Source: JBFXAF01 sp050184585
GTDB taxonomy: Bacteria > Pseudomonadota > Alphaproteobacteria > Rhizobiales > Rhizobiaceae
Direction: 5' to 3'
Length of the DNA stretch: 64,000 bases
NCBI GenBank assembly: GCA_050184585.1
Contig: JBFXAF010000004.1
Coordinates: 62,001 to 126,000, forward strand
Shown here: positions 8,772-16,744 of the stretch, in pieces
Numbering within the stretch: position 1 is the stretch's first letter
Layout: each line of letters begins with the position of its first letter
Program-made: the position numbers and the translations under genes
Notes under the pieces: model-generated
What the model was told of the DNA's origin: nothing
Database searches by the model: none
The model's input: the letters and a program-made list of their open reading frames with translations, nothing else

Positions 8772-9724
8772 GTCTTGCCTGCAAACCTGTCCGTCGCCCT
8801 GATCAGCTGATCCAGTATCCCCGGCTCCGAGAAGGCGTGGCCCGCGCCTTCGATCAGATGGAAGTCCGCGTCGGGCCAGGCCTTGTGCAACTGCCATGCA
8901 TACTTCGCCGGGCACGGCATGTCGTAACGGCCGTGCACGATGACGCCGGGGATTCCCTTGAGCTTCTTGGCGTCGCGCAGGAGCTGGCCTTCCTCGAACC
9001 AGCCGCCATGCACGAAGTAGTGGTTCTCGATGCGGGCGAAGGCGATGGCGAAGTCGTCTTCGCCGAACTTGCCGCTGGATTCCGGCTCGGGCAGCAGCGT
9101 GATCGTCTCGCCTTCCCACAGGCTCCAGGCGCGGGCCGCCTCGATCTGCGCCTTGCGGTCCGCGCCGGTCAGCCGCCGGTGGTAGGCGGCCATCATGTCG
9201 CCGCGCTCGGCCGGCGGGATCGGCGCCAGGAACCGCTCCCACTTGTCCGGGAACATCTCCGACACGCCGAACTGATAGAACCAGTCGAGCTCCGGTTTCG
9301 TGACCGTATACACGCCACGCAGGATCAGCTCGTTCACCCGTTCGGGGTGCGTCTCGGCGTAGGCGAGCGCCAGCGTGGAGCCCCAGGAGCCGCCGAACAC
9401 CTGCCATTTCTCGAAGCCGAACATCTCGCGCAGCCGCTCGATGTCGGCGACGAGATGCCAGGTCGTGTTGGCGTCCAGAGAAGCGTGCGGCGTCGACTTC
9501 CCGCAGCCGCGCTGGTCGAACAGGATCACCTCGTAGAGCTTCGGGTCGAACACGCGCCGCTGTTTCGGCGACGAGCCGCCGCCCGGCCCGCCATGCAGGA
9601 AGACGGCCGGCTTCGCGCCCTTCGTGCCGACCCGCTCCCAGTAGATCGTATGGCCGTCGCCGACGTCCAGAAATCCGGTCTCGAACGGCTCGATCTCCGG
9701 ATAGAAGGTTCTGAGTTCGCTCAC
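8768..9724 (-). CDS. pip: Prolyl iminopeptidase (family S33)
   Basis: A 318-residue alpha/beta hydrolase with HGGPGGGSSPKQRRVFDP, the nucleophile box GGSWGS, DQRGCGKS, and a C-terminal catalytic His in EGAGHAFSEPG. These are classical proline iminopeptidase motifs; the enzyme removes N-terminal proline from peptides in the cytoplasm. The start is a GTG at 9724 that overlaps the stop of the GFA gene (GTGA). It sits between the GFA gene and cimA in a tightly coupled minus-strand unit, though no metabolic link is obvious. Confidence 0.93.
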   Translation of the reverse strand: MSELRTFYPEIEPFETGFLDVGDGHTIYWERVGTKGAKPAVFLHGGPGGGSSPKQRRVFDPKLYEVILFDQRGCGKSTPHASLDANTTWHLVADIERLREMFGFEKWQVFGGSWGSTLALAYAETHPERVNELILRGVYTVTKPELDWFYQFGVSEMFPDKWERFLAPIPPAERGDMMAAYHRRLTGADRKAQIEAARAWSLWEGETITLLPEPESSGKFGEDDFAIAFARIENHYFVHGGWFEEGQLLRDAKKLKGIPGVIVHGRYDMPCPAKYAWQLHKAWPDADFHLIEGAGHAFSEPGILDQLIRATDRFAGKT

Positions 9725-10212
9725 GCGCGTTTCTCCGGCGGCCAGCTTTCCGTGTCGTGGTCGGGATGCTGGTAGGAGACCAGCGTCGCGAGGAAGCTCG
9801 ACGCATCCTGGTCGGCCATCGTGTCCTCGCCCGGCAGCACGGGGATCGCGTCGACATAGGGCAGCTTCGCTTCGATGCCCCACTGGATGGTCGGCGCGAT
9901 CCCCTCAGGCTGGTCGAAGGCGGCGATCGCCAGCGCCACCCCGTCCGGCGCCTCGTAGGTCAGCGGCGTGCCGCAGTCGGCGCAGAAGCCGCGCCGCCCG
10001 GCATTGGACGACTGGAACCTCTTCGGCTCACCGCGTGTCCATGTCAGCTTCGCCTGCCTCACCGAAACCAGCGGCATATAGAAGTTGCCGCTCGCCTTCT
10101 GGCACATGCGACAATGGCAGACGGACGCGTCGCCGAGCGCCCCCTCGACACGGAAACGCACCGCGCCGCATTGGCATCCGCCCGAATATCTCGGCTTGTT
10201 GTCGAGGCTCAT
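9721..10212 (-). CDS. GFA-family (CENP-V/Gfa-like) zinc protein
   Basis: A 163-residue protein with the cysteine layout of the glutathione-dependent formaldehyde-activating fold: GGCQCGAVRF, CHCRMCQKASG and FCADCGTPL, which bind two zinc ions. The family is widespread and usually of unknown activity; true formaldehyde activation is shown for few members. The ATG at 10212 is preferred over an upstream ATG because it begins just ahead of the conserved core. Its stop overlaps the pip start. Confidence 0.9.
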   Translation of the reverse strand: MSLDNKPRYSGGCQCGAVRFRVEGALGDASVCHCRMCQKASGNFYMPLVSVRQAKLTWTRGEPKRFQSSNAGRRGFCADCGTPLTYEAPDGVALAIAAFDQPEGIAPTIQWGIEAKLPYVDAIPVLPGEDTMADQDASSFLATLVSYQHPDHDTESWPPEKRA

Positions 10213-10293
10213 CCTGTCTTCATCCAGTCTCTCAACGCGCTGCCGGACCGATTCCCTTGCACTTGGCAAGCCATTGCCTTCCCTGCCCTTTCG

Positions 10294-10677
10294 TCATTCC
10301 GGCCTGTGGCAGACCGCCTCGACATTGTTGCCGTCGGGGTCGAGAACGAAGGCGCCGTAGTAGTTCTCGTGATATTGCGGCCTCAGCCCCGGCGCGCCGT
10401 TGTCGCGCCCGCCCGCGGCCATCGCGGACGCGTAGAACGCGTCGACCTCGGCGCGGCTCGCGGCCGTGAACGCATAGTGCCGGCCCGGACCCGTCTCGCC
10501 GCCTTCGTGCAGCCAGAAGTCCGGCTTGGTGCGCCCGTAGCCGCCGACCTTCACGCCGCCGGTGAATTCCGGCGGCACGACGTGCAGCATGGAGATGCCC
10601 ATCGGCACGAAGGCAGCGTCGTAGAAGGCCTTCGACGTCGCCCAGTCGGACACCGCGATGCCGGCATGGTCGATCAT
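10294..10677 (-). CDS. VOC-family (glyoxalase/bleomycin-resistance fold) protein
   Basis: A 127-residue single VOC domain beginning MIDHAGIAVSDWATSKAFYD and ending with LDPDGNNVEAVCH, which supplies the usual C-terminal metal-ligand Glu. This subgroup is often annotated as lactoylglutathione lyase-like without evidence. The ATG overlaps the stop of the DUF559 gene by four bases. Metal-dependent isomerase or extradiol chemistry is possible, but the substrate is unknown. Confidence 0.88.
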   Translation of the reverse strand: MIDHAGIAVSDWATSKAFYDAAFVPMGISMLHVVPPEFTGGVKVGGYGRTKPDFWLHEGGETGPGRHYAFTAASRAEVDAFYASAMAAGGRDNGAPGLRPQYHENYYGAFVLDPDGNNVEAVCHRPE

Positions 10678-11096
10678 GGATGGGCCCCTTCTGCTTTCGC
10701 TGCCCGCAGCCGAGCAACGGCATCCGCCTGCGTCAGCCCGGATACGGTCACGATGTGCTGGCAGACATTGTCGAGATCGCGCAGGATGTCGTCGTTCCAG
10801 AAGCGCAGCACGGTCCAGCCGAGTTGTTCCAGCCTATGGCTTCGTGAAGCGTCTGCCATCGCAGCAATCTCATCGCCGTGCTGCGAGCCGTCGATCTCGA
10901 CGATGATTTTCTTGTCCGGGCAAGCAAAGTCTACGATGAAGCCGGCGATGGGCATCTGCCGTCTGAATGACAATCCCATCAGCCGATGCGCACGCAATTC
11001 GTTCCAGAGCTTGAGTTCGGCCTCGGTCAGCGCTTTGCGCATTTTCCGCGCGTTGCGCCGGTTCGCCAGCGGGACCGGATGGTGGCTCGACTTCAT
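10674..11096 (-). CDS. DUF559 endonuclease-domain protein
   Basis: A 140-residue protein of the PD-(D/E)XK/Vsr-like DUF559 group. Key stretches are RKALTEAELKLWNELRAH, FRRQMPIAGFIVDFACPDKKIIVEIDGSQH (split here as FIVDFACP and IIVEIDGSQH) and GWTVLRFWNDDI. The D...EIDG pattern gives the presumed metal site. Such proteins are related to very-short-patch repair nucleases; no methyltransferase partner is nearby, so its role is open. A 47-base inverted repeat lies immediately upstream of its start. Confidence 0.9.
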   Translation of the reverse strand: MKSSHHPVPLANRRNARKMRKALTEAELKLWNELRAHRLMGLSFRRQMPIAGFIVDFACPDKKIIVEIDGSQHGDEIAAMADASRSHRLEQLGWTVLRFWNDDILRDLDNVCQHIVTVSGLTQADAVARLRAAKAEGAHP

Positions 11097-11097
11097 C

Positions 11098-11255
11098 GAC
11101 CCCCCTCTGGCCTGCCGGCCATCTCCCCCTCAAGGGGGGAGATCAGCAGCTTGAGTCTATTCACCCTTCCTGCAACGTCGGTGATTGGCGAAAGCAGGCA
11201 GGACAGCCGATCTCCCCCCTTGAGGGGGAGATGGCCGGCAGGCCAGAGGGGGGTC
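11098..11255. repeat. Long perfect inverted repeat (47-bp arms)
   Basis: Bases 11098-11144 and 11209-11255 are perfect reverse complements across 47 positions, separated by 64 bases. Each arm also contains its own small palindrome (CTCCCCCTCAAGGGGGGAG type) and the GGCCTGCCGGCC core. The element fills the gap between the DUF559 start and the cysS stop. It looks like a bipartite REP/BIME-style mobile intergenic element; no protein is encoded. Confidence 0.85.
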
Positions 11256-11280
11256 GTCGCAAGCCTCGCGCCGCCGGTCC

Positions 11281-12702
11281 TCACCGCTTCACCTCCCAGG
11301 TGGTCACGCGTTCGCCCGTGGCGGGGTCCTTGCCGTCCTTCAACTGGATGCCCTGCGCGAGCAGTTCGTCGCGGATGCGGTCGGCCTCGGCCCAGTTCTT
11401 CTGCGCGATGAAGGCAAGGCGCTCGGCGACGCTACGTTCGATTTGTGCTTTTGCAATCGTTCGTGGCCGCCCGGCGACCGTATCAGCTTGAAGCGAGAAC
11501 CCGAGCCAGTGAAGCGAGTTAGCCAGACCCTGTAGATCGCTATGCCGCAGCCGGTGCAACTCAGCTACACCCAACGGGGTATTTAGATCATCGAGCAGCG
11601 CCGAGAGGACCCCCGACGCGGCGATGCCGTCGTCTGGCGCGATGCCTTCGGCACGGAGAAGCCGTTCCCAACCTACAATGATGTTGTGGCTTTCGGTTAG
11701 ACTCTGCTTGGTCCAGTCGATCGGCTGACGGTAGTGCGTCCTGAACATACTCAAGCGCAACACATCTCCATGCCAATCAGCAAGCAACTCGGCAATCGTA
11801 AGAAAATTGCCCTCGCTCTTCGACATCTTGCGGCCCTCGACCTGCAGGAAGCCGTTGTGCATCCAGACGTTCGCCATGACGTCGGTGCCGTGGGCGCAGC
11901 GCGATTGGGCGATCTCGTTCTCGTGATGCGGGAAGATCAGGTCGAGCCCGCCGCCATGGATGTCGAAGACCTCGCCGAGATAGGCCGCCGACATCGCCGA
12001 GCACTCGATGTGCCAGCCCGGCCGGCCCCTGCCCCACGGGCTTTCCCAGCCCGGCTCGTCCGGCGACGACTGCTTCCAGAGCACGAAGTCGCCGGGGTTC
12101 TTCTTGTGGGCGTCCACCTCGACGCGCGCGCCGGCCTGCTGCTCGTCGAGATTGCGGCGCGACAGCCGGCCGTAGTCGGGCATCGAGGCGGTGTCGAACA
12201 GCACCTCGCCCTGCGCCTCGTAGGCGTTGCCGCGCTCGATCAGCTTCTGGATGAGCGAGGTCATGTCGGCGCGGCCGTCGGCGCGCGGCTGGACAAACTC
12301 TGTCGCCCGCGGCTGCACCGTCGGCTCCAGGCAGCCGAGCGCCTTCACGTCCTTCTGGTACTGCTCGTAGGTGGTCTCGGTGACCTTGCGGATCGCCTGG
12401 TTGAGCGTCAGCCGGCCTGTCTCGATCTCCGCCCCGTAGTCGCGCAGGGCCCGCGCGTTGATCTTGTCGTCCACGTCCGTGATGTTGCGGACATAGGTGA
12501 CGCGGTCCTCGCCATAGAGGTGCCTGAGCAGCCGAAAGAGGACGTCGAAGACGATCGCCGGGCGCGCATTGCCGATATGGGCGTAGTCGTAGACGGTCGG
12601 ACCGCAGACATACATGCGCACGTTCGCGGGATCGATCGGGGAAAAATCCTCCTTCGATCGCGTCAGTGTGTTGTAGAGCCTCAGCCCCGTTCCAGACGCC
12701 AT
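11281..12702 (-). CDS. cysS: Cysteine--tRNA ligase
   Basis: A 473-residue class I aminoacyl-tRNA synthetase that charges tRNA-Cys. It has the zinc-binding CGPTVYDYAHIGNARP segment including the HIGH-type HIGN motif, the second zinc site around WHIECSAMS and HHENEIAQS, and KMSKSEGN before the anticodon-binding domain. Length is normal. GGGGAG precedes the ATG at 12702 and lies inside a possible hairpin. The C-terminal third (11,430-11,780) is somewhat richer in A/T than its neighbours. Confidence 0.96.
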   Translation of the reverse strand: MASGTGLRLYNTLTRSKEDFSPIDPANVRMYVCGPTVYDYAHIGNARPAIVFDVLFRLLRHLYGEDRVTYVRNITDVDDKINARALRDYGAEIETGRLTLNQAIRKVTETTYEQYQKDVKALGCLEPTVQPRATEFVQPRADGRADMTSLIQKLIERGNAYEAQGEVLFDTASMPDYGRLSRRNLDEQQAGARVEVDAHKKNPGDFVLWKQSSPDEPGWESPWGRGRPGWHIECSAMSAAYLGEVFDIHGGGLDLIFPHHENEIAQSRCAHGTDVMANVWMHNGFLQVEGRKMSKSEGNFLTIAELLADWHGDVLRLSMFRTHYRQPIDWTKQSLTESHNIIVGWERLLRAEGIAPDDGIAASGVLSALLDDLNTPLGVAELHRLRHSDLQGLANSLHWLGFSLQADTVAGRPRTIAKAQIERSVAERLAFIAQKNWAEADRIRDELLAQGIQLKDGKDPATGERVTTWEVKR

Positions 12703-13110
12703 GAAACTCCCCTGGCCTGCTGGCCGGGGCGTTTTTCTGTTCTTTCTAGAGAAGGCGAAAACGACCGGACCAGCGGGTGCGCTAGCCGATAATGCAGATG
12801 CCGATGATGGCGGTCGCCGCTGTCATTGCGCGGCTTTATCGCCCCGTGGCCGGCGCTCCGTCAAGCGGCAAGTGGCGGGACCGCATCCGTATCCGGTCCA
12901 TCCGCATCCGCGGCATCTTCCCGAAACGAACACCGGTCAGATGCCGTGGCGTCATGCCGTGTCGGTTTTGCCGAAACCGCGCCCGGTAGGAATTGATTAA
13001 ACATGACACAATCGCTGAAGGCGGAAAGATCGCCCAAGGGTACGGCCCGTCACTATTTGGTCGAATTCGGACACCATCTGCGCCGCCTCGCATATTGAAG
13101 GGAAGAGACA
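12703..13110. other. Intergenic region between cysS and a small ORF; 5' hairpin at cysS
   Basis: I see no convincing gene in this 408-base gap. Bases 12709-12729 form a GC-rich hairpin (CCCTGGCC/GGCCGGGG with one wobble, loop TGCT) whose minus-strand copy contains the cysS Shine-Dalgarno GGGGAG. A short stretch around 12,885-12,920 repeats CATCCG units. Open frames here are Arg-rich and look non-coding. The promoters of cysS and of the small plus-strand gene must lie here. Confidence 0.5.
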
Positions 13111-13260
13111 ATGCCTGCCACCAAGAGCGAAGCCGAACGAGCGCCTGAGAAGGCCCCGGCTCTCGCCAAGCAATACCGCGCCATCGGCAATGCCGCGATC
13201 GTCGCCGCGCTGATGGCGCTGAAGCGCAAACCCGCGAAGGCCGCGCCCAAGGCCGCCTGA
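13111..13260 (+). CDS. Small Ala/Lys-rich protein (49 aa)
   Basis: The frame begins MPATKSEAERAPEKAPALAK and contains a short hydrophobic helix, AIGNAAIVAALMAL, then a Lys/Ala/Pro-rich tail. GGAAGAG stands five bases before the ATG. The composition, with a basic low-complexity tail after a helix, resembles small membrane- or nucleoid-associated proteins, but no family is recognised. It is convergent with the next hypothetical gene, with 11 bases between stops. Confidence 0.55.
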   Translation: MPATKSEAERAPEKAPALAKQYRAIGNAAIVAALMALKRKPAKAAPKAA

Positions 13261-13271
13261 GGCCTCCGCCT

Positions 13272-13586
13272 TCAGGCGTCGAGCCGGTGCCGGCCGGCCA
13301 CGAAGTTGAAGATCGCCTGCTGCATCAGCGGTTCAGCGAGCTTCTCGACGGGCAGATAGAACACCAGATTGTCGCCGCTGGCGAGGACCAGGACCCCATC
13401 CTGCTTCTCGACGCGGTCGAACACGGCCCCGACGAAATTCTCGAAGTCGCCGGGCGCGTAGACGTTCGGCAGGCCGGCGAGCGCCGGCGTTATTCGGCGT
13501 CCCGCTCGCCTGTCTGCCGCGGGCGTCGCGGCCTGCCTGCGCGGGACATCGGCCCGCCTGCCGAAATTCGCTGCCTGCCTGTTCAT
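13272..13586 (-). CDS. Hypothetical protein (104 aa)
   Basis: The N-terminal 40 residues are Arg/Ala-rich and probably disordered; the rest, LPNVYAPGDFENFVGAVFDRV through FYLPVEKLAEPLMQQAIFNFV, looks like a small folded alpha/beta domain. I chose the ATG at 13586 because GGGAGCGAG precedes it; an ATG at 13613 is the alternative. No family is recognised. It is monocistronic between the 49-aa gene and the SRAP gene. Confidence 0.65.
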   Translation of the reverse strand: MNRQAANFGRRADVPRRQAATPAADRRAGRRITPALAGLPNVYAPGDFENFVGAVFDRVEKQDGVLVLASGDNLVFYLPVEKLAEPLMQQAIFNFVAGRHRLDA

Positions 13587-13626
13587 CGCTCTCGCTCCCT
13601 GCTGGAGGAACAATGCTTGACCGGCG

Positions 13627-14403
13627 CTATAGAAGCTTAAGCTGAGGGGTATTGTCGTCCCCTTCTCCCGTGGCTGGTTTCTTTTGGGTTAAGGTCGGAC
13701 TCTGCATTGGCGCACCGACCCGTTCCTGGATGTCCGGGCCAGTATTGGCCACCCTGTTGACCTTGTCGGACACCGGAATTGCCTCGAAGTAGCCGGGCTC
13801 GACCGGTTGGAGGAGATCGGCGACGTCGCGCGGCTCGCTGTTGCGGCAATCGAGCCAACGGGCGAAATCGGCCGGACGGATCACCACCGGCATGCGGTCA
13901 TGGATGGGGGCGATCTGTTCGTTGGCGGCGGTGGTGAGGATCGCGCCGGTGTCGATTTCGGAACCACCCGGTTCCGACCATGTCTCCATCAGCCCGGCGA
14001 ACGCGACCACGCCGCCACCCCTGGGGCGAATATAGTAGGCCTGGCCGGTCTTCTTGGCCTCGCGCTTCCATTCGTAGAAGCCGGACGCCGGGATCAGCGT
14101 CCTGCGATGGCGCATCGCGGCGCGGAACGTCGCCTTCTCCGCCGCCGTCTCCGATCGCGCGTTGATCAGCAGCGGCAGCGATTTCGGTTCCTTCGCCCAG
14201 GACGGTATCAGCCCCCATCGCATCAGCAGCGCCCGCCGTTCCGGCAGATTCGAACCGGGCTCGCGCGGATGGCCGGCGATGACCGACATGATCGGCTGGG
14301 TCGGCGCGATGTTGTAGCGAGGGGCGTAGACCTCCGGCGTCATGATGCCGAAGGCTTCGACGAGTTCCTCCGCCGTCACGTCGAGCGCATAACGTCCGCA
14401 CAT
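13627..14403 (-). CDS. SOS-response-associated peptidase of the YedK/HMCES (SRAP) family
   Basis: A 258-residue SRAP protein. After Met removal, Cys2 of MCGRYAL becomes N-terminal and forms a thiazolidine cross-link with abasic sites in single-stranded DNA, protecting them. Other family marks are APRYNIAPTQ, NARSET, LIPASGFYEW and the His in IHDRMPVVI. The ATG at 14403 is fixed by the need for Cys at position 2. The C-terminal tail is a disordered extension. It is divergent from the Nudix gene. Confidence 0.95.
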   Translation of the reverse strand: MCGRYALDVTAEELVEAFGIMTPEVYAPRYNIAPTQPIMSVIAGHPREPGSNLPERRALLMRWGLIPSWAKEPKSLPLLINARSETAAEKATFRAAMRHRRTLIPASGFYEWKREAKKTGQAYYIRPRGGGVVAFAGLMETWSEPGGSEIDTGAILTTAANEQIAPIHDRMPVVIRPADFARWLDCRNSEPRDVADLLQPVEPGYFEAIPVSDKVNRVANTGPDIQERVGAPMQSPTLTQKKPATGEGDDNTPQLKLL

Positions 14404-14471
14404 GCCGCACTTCCTTTCCAGCCTCCGCGAAGATAGGGGTCGGGTCGACGCGAGGCCAGCCGCCACAGTCC

Positions 14472-14879
14472 ATGACCGACGATCATCAAGACATTCCCGC
14501 CGTTTCGGTCGCGCTGAGGCGCGGCGACCGGCTGCTGCTCGTGCGGCGCGGCCGGCCGCCCTCCGAGGGCCTGTGGGCCTTTCCGGGCGGACGCGTCGAG
14601 CCAGAGGAGACCGACGAGGATGCAGCGCTGAGGGAACTCCACGAAGAGACCGGCCTGCGCGTCGACGCCGTCGCCTTCCTGCGCGCATGGCGGCTCGATC
14701 CGGCCTTTCGAGGGGCCCCGCACTACCGGCTGCACGTGTTCGGCGCGAACTGGACTTCCGGCGAGCCGGTCGCGGCCGACGACGCGGCGGAGGCGCGCTT
14801 CCTGACGCTTGAGGAGATGCGCGCCCTGCCGGTCACCCCTTCGGTGCTCGAAATGGCGGCGGACCTTCTTGCCGGTTAG
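14472..14879 (+). CDS. Nudix hydrolase
   Basis: A 135-residue single Nudix domain. The Nudix box runs from GGRVEPEETDEDAALREL into HEETGL and matches Gx5Ex7REUxEExGU, giving the magnesium-binding helix. Such small members hydrolyse nucleoside diphosphates linked to other groups; ADP-ribose or oxidised nucleotides are possible substrates. The next gene starts 64 bases downstream on the same strand. Confidence 0.93.
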   Translation: MTDDHQDIPAVSVALRRGDRLLLVRRGRPPSEGLWAFPGGRVEPEETDEDAALRELHEETGLRVDAVAFLRAWRLDPAFRGAPHYRLHVFGANWTSGEPVAADDAAEARFLTLEEMRALPVTPSVLEMAADLLAG

Positions 14880-14943
14880 CCATGTTCCGAGTCCACGCGC
14901 CGCGCGCCTTGCGGCAGACAAAATCATCCGCGACAAATGCATC

Positions 14944-15306
14944 ATGAACCGCCTCGCCGCCGCCCTGCTGATCACGCTCGCCGCCGCCCTGCCGGCGCGG
15001 GCCGTCGACGCGCCATACGAACCGCGGCTGCTGCGTCTCGCCGAGGTGCTTGGTTCGCTTCACTATCTGCGCAATCTGTGCGGCGACGCCGGAACCCAGT
15101 GGCGGGAGCGGATGGAGAAGCTGATCGAGGTCGAGAACCCCGACACCACCCGCCGGGCGCGGTTCGTGGCGAGCTTCAACCGCGGATACCGGTCCTTTGA
15201 CGGCGTCTATGTGAGCTGTACCGCCTCGGCCACCGAGGCCATCGGCCGCTACATGAAGGAGGGCGAGGAGCTCTCGCGCGAGATCGCCGTCCGCTACGGA
15301 AATTAA
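14944..15306 (+). CDS. TIGR02301-family exported protein
   Basis: A 120-residue protein with a clear signal peptide (MNRLAAALLITLAAALPARA, cleavage near residue 20) and a mature domain containing RLLRLAEVLGSLHYLRNLC, RMEKLIEVENPD and RRARFVASFNRGYRSF. It has two cysteines likely to form a periplasmic disulfide. I recognise the TIGR02301 family, common in Hyphomicrobiales; its function is unknown. The ATG at 14944 gives the signal peptide, while an upstream in-frame start would bury it. Confidence 0.85.
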   Translation: MNRLAAALLITLAAALPARAVDAPYEPRLLRLAEVLGSLHYLRNLCGDAGTQWRERMEKLIEVENPDTTRRARFVASFNRGYRSFDGVYVSCTASATEAIGRYMKEGEELSREIAVRYGN

Positions 15307-15417
15307 CCCTTCCGGCAGGTGCTCGCGACGACGTCCACTTTTTTCGCCGGCTGCCCCGTACACGCCTGAATCCGTGTGCTACAACTCTTAACCGGACCTT
15401 AACAGGGACATTCAAAG

Positions 15418-15723
15418 TTGATCCAAATTGTTCGGATCGACACCTTGGAACAGGTGGAGCAAGCGATGGAACGGGCTGTGACCGAGATCGACGCGCTGGT
15501 GCGCGAGGAAAAGCGCCTGACCGCCGTCGAAAGCCATGCAGAGGCGTGGGCCGAAGGTCTTTCCGCCGGCATCGAGCCCGAGATCATCGCCGAGGCCGCG
15601 CTCGCAACCGCCTTCGAGGAAATGCTTCGTTCCTCCGGGGAGGATGCGGCGCTCGCGCTGCTCGACCGCACGCGCGAAAAGGTCGTCGCCGGCGAATTCG
15701 CCCCGTTCTTGCGCCGGCACTGA
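15418..15723 (+). CDS. Hypothetical protein (101 aa)
   Basis: The frame starts at a TTG (MIQIVRIDTLEQVEQ); an ATG at 15466 is possible. It is strongly acidic and predicted all-helical, with heptad-like spacing in EQVEQAMERAVTEIDALVREE that suggests a short coiled coil. There is no signal peptide or known motif. It precedes, by 67 bases, the exported Pro-rich protein. Confidence 0.65.
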   Translation: MIQIVRIDTLEQVEQAMERAVTEIDALVREEKRLTAVESHAEAWAEGLSAGIEPEIIAEAALATAFEEMLRSSGEDAALALLDRTREKVVAGEFAPFLRRH

Positions 15724-15790
15724 AGTTTCGCCCGTTTTCGTGTATTGTGGCCGGCGGCGGCAGGAGGGCCGCCGAACGAGGACCGACACC

Positions 15791-16591
15791 ATGATGCCGA
15801 TCCCGCTGCGGCCGTCGCCATCCGTTCATGCGATTCCGAGGCTGGTGCTCGCCGCGTTCGTCGTGGCGACAGCGCTCTCCCTCGCCGCCCCCGCCTTCGC
15901 GCTCAGCGAGATACCGCAGGAGGAGGTGCCACCGCCTCCGGGCGACGAGCCCATCGAGAAGCAGCCTCTTCCGCCCGTCGGCGAGGTCCCGGAGCCGGCG
16001 CCCGTCGAGCCGCCTTCGGACGCCGAGGTCGAGCCGCCGGCCGAGGCGTCGCCGGACGACCTGCCGCCCCAGGCGCCGCCCGTCGAGGAGGCGCGTCCAC
16101 CCGCTGTCGATCCCGAGGAACCCATCCCGGACGTGCTCTACGACGTCGCTGCCGTGCCGGCGCCGGCGCGGCGCATGCGCGAACTGATCATCGAGGCGGC
16201 GCGCGCCGGCGACCTCGAAGGGCTGAGGCCGCTGATCGGCACCGGCGCCGACATCACCCAGCTTTCATTCACCGAGATCGAGGGCGACCCGATCGAGCAC
16301 CTGCGGCAGAGCTCCGGCGATATCGAGGGCCAGGAGATTCTGGCCATTCTCCAGGAAGTGATGGAGGCCGGCTTCGTCCATCTCGATCCCGGCACGCCGG
16401 AAGAGCTCTACGTGTGGCCATACTTCGTCGGCCTGCCGCTCGAGAAGCTCGACCCACGGCAGCGGGTGGAGCTGTTCAAGATCGTCACCGCCGGCGATTA
16501 CGAGCAGATGCTGACCTACGGCGCCTACAACTTCTATCGTGTCGGCATCACGCCCGAGGGCCGCTGGGTGTTCTTCGTGGCGGGCGATTGA
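15791..16591 (+). CDS. Exported protein with Pro/Glu-rich linker and conserved C-terminal domain
   Basis: A 266-residue protein. Residues about 17-38 (RLVLAAFVVATALSLAAPAFA) form a signal peptide. Residues 40-110 are a Pro/Glu-rich, probably unstructured spacer. From about residue 120 a compact domain follows (RRMRELIIEAARAGDLEGLR, IGTGADITQLS, YVWPYFVGLPLEKL, YNFYRVGITPEGRWVFFVAGD). The start of that domain resembles an ankyrin-like helix pair, and the C-terminus recalls periplasmic proteins of rhizobia, but no function is known. Confidence 0.75.
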   Translation: MMPIPLRPSPSVHAIPRLVLAAFVVATALSLAAPAFALSEIPQEEVPPPPGDEPIEKQPLPPVGEVPEPAPVEPPSDAEVEPPAEASPDDLPPQAPPVEEARPPAVDPEEPIPDVLYDVAAVPAPARRMRELIIEAARAGDLEGLRPLIGTGADITQLSFTEIEGDPIEHLRQSSGDIEGQEILAILQEVMEAGFVHLDPGTPEELYVWPYFVGLPLEKLDPRQRVELFKIVTAGDYEQMLTYGAYNFYRVGITPEGRWVFFVAGD

Positions 16592-16608
16592 GAGGCCCGC
16601 TCCCTCCC

Positions 16609-16735
16609 CCCTGATGGGAGGGGCGCCGAGCGAACGGAGCAATGCCACGTTCACGAGAGGGGTGGGGTCTTTACGCTCGACCTGCCGCAACACCCCTGCC
16701 TGTCCTTCGCGCAAACCTCCCCTCGGGGGGAGGTG
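16609..16735. repeat. Dispersed palindromic intergenic repeat (degenerate copy)
   Basis: Between the Pro-rich protein and dihydroorotase lie two short palindromes (CCTCCCCCCTGATGGGAGGGG type and CCTCCCCTCGGGGGGAGG) around a GTGGGGT-containing centre. The same layout occurs at 40,941-41,110 and 42,871-43,043. No coding potential is seen. Confidence 0.6.
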
Positions 16736-16744
16736 ATCCCCAGC

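Noticed and set aside
7155..9857. A 900-codon open frame spanning cimA and its upstream gene
   Set aside because: The first 360 codons are an out-of-frame shadow of the prolyl iminopeptidase; only the part from ATG 8771 is cimA.
12792..12989. A 65-codon Arg-rich frame upstream of the 49-aa gene
   Set aside because: Composed of repeated CATCCG-type units, highly basic and without a ribosome-binding site.
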